NCBI GenBank assembly: GCA_016196515.1 | Contig: JACPXN010000104.1 | Coordinates: 1-8,387, forward strand | Length of the DNA: 8,387 nucleotides | Origin: Candidatus Omnitrophota bacterium | GTDB taxonomy: Bacteria; Omnitrophota; Gorgyraeia; Zapsychrales; Fredricksoniimonadaceae | Reading direction: 5' to 3' | In this document: piece after piece, positions 4,043 to 8,387 of the stretch | Layout of the letters: every line of letters begins with the position of its first letter | Position numbering within the stretch: the first letter of the stretch is position 1 | Notes under the pieces: model-generated | The model's input: the letters and a program-made list of their open reading frames with translations, nothing else | What the model was told of the DNA's origin: nothing | Databases searched by the model: none | Position numbers and translations under genes: made by a program

Positions 4043-5284
4043 ATGCAGGACGCTCGCGCGATCATTTTAGCCGCCGGAAAAGGGACCCGGATGAGATCCG
4101 ATGTCCCCAAGGTCTTGCATCCCATTGCCGGACGTCCGGTTATCGCTTACGTTCTGGACATTGTCCGTTCTTTGAAAACCTTTGTTGTCGTCGGGCACGG
4201 GAGCCAAAAGGTCCGGGCCGCTTTAGGCGACGGACTGACCTATGTTGTGCAGGACCGGCTTTTGGGAACGGCGGATGCCCTGCGCCGCGTGGCGCCGCTG
4301 TTCAGGGGGTTTCGCGGGCACGTGCTTGTTTTGTGCGGGGACACGCCGCTTCTGGAAAAACAGACGGTGCGGCGTCTGCTGGCCGAACACCGCCGCAGCC
4401 GGGCCGATGCCACGGTCCTGACCGCCCATATCCATGATCCGCGCGGGTATGGCCGCATCGTCCGCGATGTCAGCGGTCATATCATCGCCATCCGTGAACA
4501 AAAAGACGCCAGCCCCCGGGAAGCGCAGATCACGGAGATCAACGTCGGGGCGTATTGTTTTCAGGCGCAAAAAATTTTTGATGTGTTAAAGCGGGTCAAA
4601 TGGAACGCCCGCAAAAAAGAGTTTTATCTGACGGATGCCATCGAGGTTTTGTGGACGCGGGGCGGCCGCGTGGGAACCGTCCTTGCCGAGGATGCTTCAT
4701 CGGCCTTTGGGATCAACACACGCGCGGACCTGGCCAGGGCCGAAAGGGTCATCCGGACGCGCATTTTGCGCAAACTGATGCTGGCTGGCGTGACGATCGT
4801 GGACCCGGCCACCACCTATGTGGAAACCGGTGTCAGGATCGGGCAAGACACGGTGATCTATCCGTGCACCGTTGTCCACCGTGATGTCACCATCGGGACA
4901 AATTGCCGCATCGGGCCTTTTGCCCGTTTGCGTCCCGGCACGCGCGTGGGCGACCATGTGGAGATCGGCAATTTCACGGAAGTGTCGCGCAGCCGTGTGG
5001 GCAAAAATACGTTCATGAAACATTTTTCTTTTCTGGGTGATGCGACCCTCGGGGCCGATGTCAATATCGGCGCGGGAACGGTGACGGCAAATTTCGACGG
5101 CAGGGCCAAGAACAGGACAACAATATCTGACGGTGCGCTCATCGGTTCGGACGCGGTTTTAGTGGCGCCGGTCACCGTCGGCAAAAAAGCCGTTGTGGGC
5201 GCCGGTTCGGTCGTGACCAGGGGCAAAAATATCCCGGCCGGGGCCGTGGCGTTCGGTGTCCCGGCGAGGATTATCAAGAAGTAG
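4043..5284 (+). CDS. glmU: Bifunctional GlmU, shortened form (GlcNAc-1-P uridylyltransferase / GlcN-1-P acetyltransferase)
   Basis: GlmU makes UDP-GlcNAc for peptidoglycan and other envelope glycans. The N-terminal nucleotidyltransferase domain (about 1-226) is well kept: LAAGKGTRM (9-17), PKVLH (22-26), LLGTADAL (73-80), CGDTPL (98-103), EQKDA (152-156), EINVGAY (165-171) and GINTR (223-227). A left-handed beta-helix of hexapeptide repeats follows (about 250-405) with His327 (MKHFSFLGDA), the expected acetyltransferase base. At 413 residues it is about 40 short of E. coli GlmU, and the gap falls before GPFARLRPG, equal to about two helix coils. By comparison with E. coli from memory, Arg297, Asn341 and Lys356 are kept, but the positions of Lys351 and Tyr366 are Ser315 and Phe330. 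There is no clear ribosome-binding site; TAA-ATG joins it to the DUF2442 gene. Uridylyltransferase is firm, acetyltransferase less so. Confidence 0.9.
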   Translation: MQDARAIILAAGKGTRMRSDVPKVLHPIAGRPVIAYVLDIVRSLKTFVVVGHGSQKVRAALGDGLTYVVQDRLLGTADALRRVAPLFRGFRGHVLVLCGDTPLLEKQTVRRLLAEHRRSRADATVLTAHIHDPRGYGRIVRDVSGHIIAIREQKDASPREAQITEINVGAYCFQAQKIFDVLKRVKWNARKKEFYLTDAIEVLWTRGGRVGTVLAEDASSAFGINTRADLARAERVIRTRILRKLMLAGVTIVDPATTYVETGVRIGQDTVIYPCTVVHRDVTIGTNCRIGPFARLRPGTRVGDHVEIGNFTEVSRSRVGKNTFMKHFSFLGDATLGADVNIGAGTVTANFDGRAKNRTTISDGALIGSDAVLVAPVTVGKKAVVGAGSVVTRGKNIPAGAVAFGVPARIIKK

Positions 5285-5337
5285 GGGCGGCCCCCTGTGG
5301 CCGCCCGAGATGGGCCGGCACAGGGGCCGGCCCGTAC
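5281..5337. repeat. Twin-hairpin repeat overlapping the glmU stop
   Basis: Two GC-rich stems stand side by side: GGGCGGCC/GGCCGCCC (5285-5292, 5299-5306) and GGGCCGGC/GCCGGCCC (5312-5319, 5326-5333), each with a six-base loop. The outer halves (5281-5299 and 5319-5337) also pair with each other at 16 of 19 positions, so the whole can form one long arm. It opens with GTAGGGGCG, like the palindrome at 1189. The glmU stop TAG (5282-5284) is part of the repeat. No T-run follows, and prs begins 13 bases later, so full termination seems unlikely; the structure may tune glmU/prs expression. Confidence 0.75.
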
Positions 5338-5350
5338 ATAGAGGGAATAT

Positions 5351-6298
5351 ATGGCTCAATTAGCGGTGTTAGGCGGTAATGCCAATCCGGCATTGATCGC
5401 GGAGATCTGCGGGATCTTGAAGATCACGCAAACGAAGGTGCTGGTGGACCGTTTTTCCGAGGGCGAGATCCGCGTGCAGATCAAGGAGAACATCCGCGGC
5501 AGGGACGTTTTTATCGTCCAGCCGACATGCCCGCCGGTCAACGACAATATCATGGAATTGTTGATCCTCATCGACGCGGCCCGCAGGGCTTCCGCCGACA
5601 GGATCACCGCGGTGCTGCCGTATTACGGTTATGCCCGTCAGGACCGCAAGGACCAGCCGCGCGTGCCGATCACGGCGAAACTGGTGGCGAACATCATTGT
5701 CGCGGCCGGCGCCAACCGCGTGCTGACCATGGACCTGCATGCCAGCCAGCTGCAGGGGTTCTTCGATATTCCCGTCGACCATTTGTATGCCATCGACGTT
5801 CTTTCTAATTATTTCAAGGAGAAAAATTTGTGCGGGCAGGATTTTGTTGTTGTTTCTCCCGATGTCGGCGGGTTGAAAATGGCCCGGGCCTACGCGAAAC
5901 GCCTGCACGCGGGCCTGGCCATCGTGGACAAGCGCCGCATGAGCCCGGACAAGACCGAAGTCATGCACATCCTCGGTGAGGTGGCCGGCAAGAACGTGGT
6001 CCTGGTCGACGATATTCTGGCCACGGCCAGTTCGATCATGGAAGGGGTGACGGCGCTGAAGGCCAACGGGGCCAAATTCATTTATGCGGCGGTGAGCCAC
6101 GGCGTGCTCTCCGGCCCGGCGAAACAGCGCATCCGCGACTGCAAGGACTTGAAGGAAGTGATCATCACCAACAGCATTCCCCTGGCCGACGCCGGGAACA
6201 GTCCCAAGATCAAACAGCTTTCTGTCGCACCTTTATTGGCGGAAGCCATCGCGCGCACTCATAACGGGGAATCCATCAGCAGTTTGTTCGATGTTTGA
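5351..6298 (+). CDS. prs: Ribose-phosphate pyrophosphokinase (PRPP synthetase)
   Basis: Prs transfers pyrophosphate from ATP to ribose-5-phosphate, giving PRPP for purines, pyrimidines, NAD, tryptophan and histidine (HisG in this window is a consumer). The 315 residues match the class I length. Seen are RFSEGEI (34-40), the ATP-site region YYGYARQDRK (91-100) followed by PRVPITAKL, the metal-binding His in MDLHASQLQGFF (127-138), VVSPDVGG (167-174), the catalytic KRR loop (194-196) and the ribose-phosphate/PRPP loop VDDILATASS (219-228). The last is usually close to VDDMIDTAGT; Ala stands at the second Asp position and Ser-Ser replaces Gly-Thr. A Shine-Dalgarno GAGG (5341-5344) precedes the ATG by six bases. 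The order glmU-prs-rplY-pth is widespread. Confidence 0.95.
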   Translation: MAQLAVLGGNANPALIAEICGILKITQTKVLVDRFSEGEIRVQIKENIRGRDVFIVQPTCPPVNDNIMELLILIDAARRASADRITAVLPYYGYARQDRKDQPRVPITAKLVANIIVAAGANRVLTMDLHASQLQGFFDIPVDHLYAIDVLSNYFKEKNLCGQDFVVVSPDVGGLKMARAYAKRLHAGLAIVDKRRMSPDKTEVMHILGEVAGKNVVLVDDILATASSIMEGVTALKANGAKFIYAAVSHGVLSGPAKQRIRDCKDLKEVIITNSIPLADAGNSPKIKQLSVAPLLAEAIARTHNGESISSLFDV

Positions 6299-6332
6299 AG
6301 AGGTCCGTCACTAAAAAAGGCAGGTCATTGAT

Positions 6333-7022
6333 ATGGAACAGGTCCAATTTGACGTTCAATTGAGAAAAAAGGCGGGTTCAGCCAATGCCCGCCGCATCCG
6401 TCGCGCGGAACTGATCCCGGCGGTGGTTTATGGGGGCGGTTTGAAACCCACCATGGTCCAGGCCGACCGCAAGATCTATAACCGTATCCACCGCCAGCAT
6501 GCGGGGGAAAGCCTCATCTATCACCTCAATGTGGTCGAAGGCGACAAGAAGGTCGCGGATTTTCCGGCCATCATTAAAGATATCCAGCTGCACCCCGTCA
6601 GTGAAGAGGTCATCCACATCGATTTTAACCGCATTTCCCTCGACCAAGAGATCGAGGTCAATATCAAGGTCATCACCAAAGGCGAAGCCATCGGCATCAA
6701 GCGCGACGGCGGCACCCTCGACCATACCTTATGGGAACTGGATGTCATCTGTTTGCCGACCAACATCCCCCATCACTTTGAAGTGGACATCACGAATTTG
6801 GGCATTCACGACGCCATTCACGTGCGGGATGTGGTCCTGCCGCCGGGCGTGCGCACCAAGCATGACCCTGATGCGGTGGTCGTGTCGGTGGTTGGCTCCA
6901 CCAAGGAAGCGGTGGTCGCGCCTACCGAAGAAGAGGCTGCTGGCGCCACAGAGCCAGAGGTTTTGAAAGAAAAGAAGAAGGAAGAGGGCGAGGAGCCGGC
7001 TCCTGCTGCCAAGAAGGAATAA
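6333..7022 (+). CDS. rplY: 50S ribosomal protein L25 (TL5/Ctc form)
   Basis: L25 of the long TL5/Ctc type binds 5S rRNA in the large ribosomal subunit. Residues 1-95 are the 5S-binding domain (VQFDVQLRKKAGSANARRIRRAELIPAVVYGGG at the start and HIDFNRIS near 94-101), followed by the second beta domain to about residue 185 (EIEVNIKVITKGEAIGIKRDGGTLDH, IHDAIHVRDVVLPPGV). The tail of about 40 residues is low complexity, rich in Ala, Glu, Lys and Pro, as in many members. At 229 residues the size fits. The ribosome-binding site is modest, CAGG at 6321-6324 eight bases from ATG. The gap to prs is 34 bases and to pth five bases, and the last codons hold the pth ribosome-binding site. Confidence 0.95.
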   Translation: MEQVQFDVQLRKKAGSANARRIRRAELIPAVVYGGGLKPTMVQADRKIYNRIHRQHAGESLIYHLNVVEGDKKVADFPAIIKDIQLHPVSEEVIHIDFNRISLDQEIEVNIKVITKGEAIGIKRDGGTLDHTLWELDVICLPTNIPHHFEVDITNLGIHDAIHVRDVVLPPGVRTKHDPDAVVVSVVGSTKEAVVAPTEEEAAGATEPEVLKEKKKEEGEEPAPAAKKE

Positions 7023-7027
7023 TTTTC

Positions 7028-7600
7028 ATGCGGCTCATCGTCGGCCTCGGCAACCCCGAACCCCGTTACGTTCATACGCGGCACAATTTGGGATTTTTGT
7101 GCGTTCAGGCCCTGGCCGAAGGGCACGGCGGCCGCTGGCGCAAAGCCTCTTTCGCGCAGGCCCTGACCAGCCGTATTGTGCTCGACGCTGTTGAATGTTC
7201 TTTGATCTTGCCGCTGACCTACATGAACAATTCGGGGTTGGCGGTCAAACAGGCGGCCGCCAAAAGCGGCGTTGGACCCAAGGACATGCTCGTCGTTTAT
7301 GACGACATGGACCTGGATTTCGGGGACATGCGTTTGCGCGCCGCGGGAAGTGCCGGCGGACATAACGGGGTCAGATCCGTTATTGAGCATCTTGGTTCCA
7401 GAAATTTTGCCCGTCTGCGTTTGGGCGTGAACAAGCCGAAGCCCGGCGTCGATCCGGTGGATCATGTGTTGTCAGATCTGACCGCGGCCGAGTTAAAGAA
7501 ACTCCCGGACCTTATCAACAACGCCCTTTCCTGTGTGCGCGTCTGGGGGACCGAAGGGATCGAAAAAGCCATGAATCAGTTTAACCAAAGGAAGGTTTAA
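7028..7600 (+). CDS. pth: Peptidyl-tRNA hydrolase
   Basis: Pth frees tRNA from peptidyl-tRNA dropped by stalled ribosomes. The 190 residues match the bacterial family. The active-site residues are all present: Asn9 in VGLGNP, His19 in TRHNLGF, Asn67 in LPLTYMNNSG, Asp92 in VVYDDMDLDFG, and GGHNGVRS with Asn113. The ATG at 7028 is preceded by AAGGA at 7014-7018, nine bases away, within the end of rplY. The stop TAA (7598-7600) shares its last A with the ATG of rpsF, so the two are translationally coupled. Nothing odd is seen. Confidence 0.96.
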   Translation: MRLIVGLGNPEPRYVHTRHNLGFLCVQALAEGHGGRWRKASFAQALTSRIVLDAVECSLILPLTYMNNSGLAVKQAAAKSGVGPKDMLVVYDDMDLDFGDMRLRAAGSAGGHNGVRSVIEHLGSRNFARLRLGVNKPKPGVDPVDHVLSDLTAAELKKLPDLINNALSCVRVWGTEGIEKAMNQFNQRKV

Positions 7601-7899
7601 TGAACAGGTACGAATTGGTTTACATCGTGGACGCCCACGCGCCGCAGGCCGCCAGGGACGAGATCACCAAACAGGTGACTGAGGCGGCTTCAAAATCCGA
7701 CGTGAAGGTCATCAACTCCCAGGTCTGGCTGGAACGCCACCGGATGAGTTTTCCCATCAAAAAAGTGTGGGAAGGGACGTATTACCTTTTGAACATCGAG
7801 GCCCCGATGGCGGCCATCAACAAGATGCAGGCGTTCTTGAGGCTCAATGAGCAGATCTTGCGTTTCCTGGCCATCCGCCAGGAGAACAAAAGCGCGTGA
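7600..7899 (+). CDS. rpsF: 30S ribosomal protein S6
   Basis: S6 is a small-subunit protein of the platform that binds 16S rRNA together with S18. The 99-residue sequence begins MNRYELVYIVDAHAP and has the S6 pattern of a first strand, a helix, then WLERHRMSFPIKKVWEGTYYLLNIEAP (about residues 43-69) and a final helix-strand ending LNEQILRFLAI. AAGGAAGG at 7588-7595, inside pth, is a strong ribosome-binding site. The rpsF-ssb order, commonly followed by rpsR and rplI, is the standard bacterial arrangement; rpsR is not reached in this window. The short C-terminus lacks the acidic tail of E. coli S6. Confidence 0.96.
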   Translation: MNRYELVYIVDAHAPQAARDEITKQVTEAASKSDVKVINSQVWLERHRMSFPIKKVWEGTYYLLNIEAPMAAINKMQAFLRLNEQILRFLAIRQENKSA

Positions 7900-7915
7900 C
7901 GGCTGGAATAACTCT

Positions 7916-7953
7916 GATCCCGTCATCCCGAGGAACGAAGTGACGAGGGATCT
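7916..7953. repeat. Dispersed intergenic repeat between rpsF and ssb
   Basis: The segment begins GATCCCGTCATCCCGAGG and ends TGACGAGGGATCT, so its two ends are imperfect inverted copies of each other. It looks like the TCATCC..GAGGA.CGAAG.GACGA.GGATCT intergenic repeat that I know from many unrelated bacterial genomes. A related piece, matching at 17 of 21 positions, is at 3409-3429. It fills most of the 70-base gap between the two genes and ends just before the ssb ribosome-binding site. Confidence 0.65.
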
Positions 7954-7955
7954 AT

Positions 7956-7962
7956 AAGGGAG
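7956..7962 (+). promoter_or_regulatory. Ribosome-binding site of ssb
   Basis: AAGGGAG lies seven bases before the ATG at 7970. A nearer ATG at 7965 is in another frame and meets a TGA after five codons, so 7970 is the start. Confidence 0.7.
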
Positions 7963-7969
7963 ACATGGC

Positions 7970-8387
7970 ATGGCGAGTTTGAACAAAGTCCTTCTGATAG
8001 GCAATCTCACGAAAGACCCGGAATTGCGTTACACCCCCAACGGCACGGCCGTGACCAATTTGCGTTTGGCCGTCAACCGCAAGTTCAAGGACCGCACCGG
8101 CGAGTTGAAAGAAGACACGTGTTTCATCACGGTGACCGCCTGGGACAAACAGGCCGAGATCTGCAACCAGTATTTGCAAAAAGGAAGGGCGGTTTTTGTC
8201 GAGGGCATTCTGCAGTCCCGCTCCTGGGAGACCAGTGACAAGCAAAAGCGCAGCACCATCGACGTGCGCGCGGAGCGCATCCAGTTTTTAAGCGGCGCGC
8301 CCAAGTCAGCGGAAGGCGCCGCCGCCCCGCCTATCGGCGGGGCCGGCGGGACCAACCCCGCCATCGGCGGGGCCAAAGACACCAATG
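7970..8387 (+). CDS. ssb: Single-stranded DNA-binding protein, 3' end missing
   Basis: The first 139 codons are present and the frame is still open at the window edge. SSB covers single-stranded DNA during replication, repair and recombination and works as a tetramer. The OB fold spans about residues 1-108: MASLNKVLLIGNLTKDPELRYTPNG at the start, FITVTAWDKQAEICNQYLQKGRAVFVEG (about 53-80), then RSWETSDKQKRSTIDVRAERIQFL. From residue 109 it becomes a Gly/Ala/Pro-rich linker with a ten-residue near-repeat (PIGGAGGTN, AIGGAKDTN). The acidic tip that recruits partner proteins would lie outside the window. The gene follows rpsF, as usual. Confidence 0.93.
   Translation, partial: MASLNKVLLIGNLTKDPELRYTPNGTAVTNLRLAVNRKFKDRTGELKEDTCFITVTAWDKQAEICNQYLQKGRAVFVEGILQSRSWETSDKQKRSTIDVRAERIQFLSGAPKSAEGAAAPPIGGAGGTNPAIGGAKDTN
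8333..8387 (+). repeat. 30-bp imperfect tandem repeat in the ssb linker
   Basis: ATCGGCGGGGCC occurs at 8333-8344 and again at 8363-8374, a period of 30 bases or ten codons, in the same frame; the bases after it are only partly alike. The second unit is cut by the window edge. It encodes the IGGA repeats of the disordered linker, a type of region prone to length change. Confidence 0.6.

Noticed and set aside
7965..7967. ATG at 7965 as start of ssb
   Set aside because: Its frame stops after five codons; the in-frame SSB start is 7970 with the ribosome-binding site at 7956-7962.
1..8387. CRISPR array, phage genes, transposase or integrase
   Set aside because: No regularly spaced direct repeats and no matching protein families were found on either strand.

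Overview
This window looks like a bacterial chromosomal segment built on a conserved core: ispE - tRNA-Gln - glmU - prs - rplY - pth - rpsF - ssb. Most of it is fairly GC-rich with tight gene spacing. Two patches look clearly AT-richer and accessory: the first ~300 bases and the two-gene module at 3537-4042. The PVC-like gene order, a long-form HisG, a tiny arginine/lysine-rich AURKAIP1/COX24-type protein and GC-rich intergenic repeats together suggest an uncultured lineage of the Omnitrophota/PVC type. That placement is an inference with low to moderate confidence; a deltaproteobacterium-like group is also possible.

Layout. At 1-261 is the 3' end of a HepT-like HEPN ribonuclease toxin. A near-consensus promoter (271-299) follows, and hisG (309-1184) starts so close to it that its mRNA should be leaderless or nearly so. 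A perfect 28-bp palindrome separates hisG from a 33-codon gene (1234-1335) for a probable small ribosomal protein. Next come an exported TPR protein (1346-2353) and ispE (2353-3225), whose stop and start codons overlap. The tRNA-Gln(UUG) gene is at 3254-3324. Directly behind it is a 200-bp composite insert of hairpins and dispersed-repeat pieces that ends in a second, interrupted copy of the tRNA 3' end, this time followed by CCA. A DUF4160/DUF2442 pair (toxin-antitoxin-like) begins nine bases after that CCA and runs directly into glmU (4043-5284). The glmU stop codon is embedded in a twin-hairpin repeat. Then follow prs, rplY, pth, rpsF, another dispersed repeat and the start of ssb, which runs off the window.

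How the genes fit together. Prs makes PRPP, which HisG consumes in the first step of histidine synthesis. IspE (isoprenoid precursors, hence the lipid carrier) and GlmU (UDP-GlcNAc) feed the cell envelope. tRNA-Gln, L25, peptidyl-tRNA hydrolase, S6 and the 33-aa basic protein serve translation; SSB serves replication and repair.

The most noteworthy points are the nested insertions at the tRNA-Gln 3' end with a toxin-antitoxin-like pair coupled to the essential gene glmU, the GlmU protein that seems to lack two coils of its beta-helix and two substrate-binding residues, the overlooked 33-aa gene, and the leaderless hisG promoter. I see no CRISPR array, no transposase and no clearly new multi-gene system.
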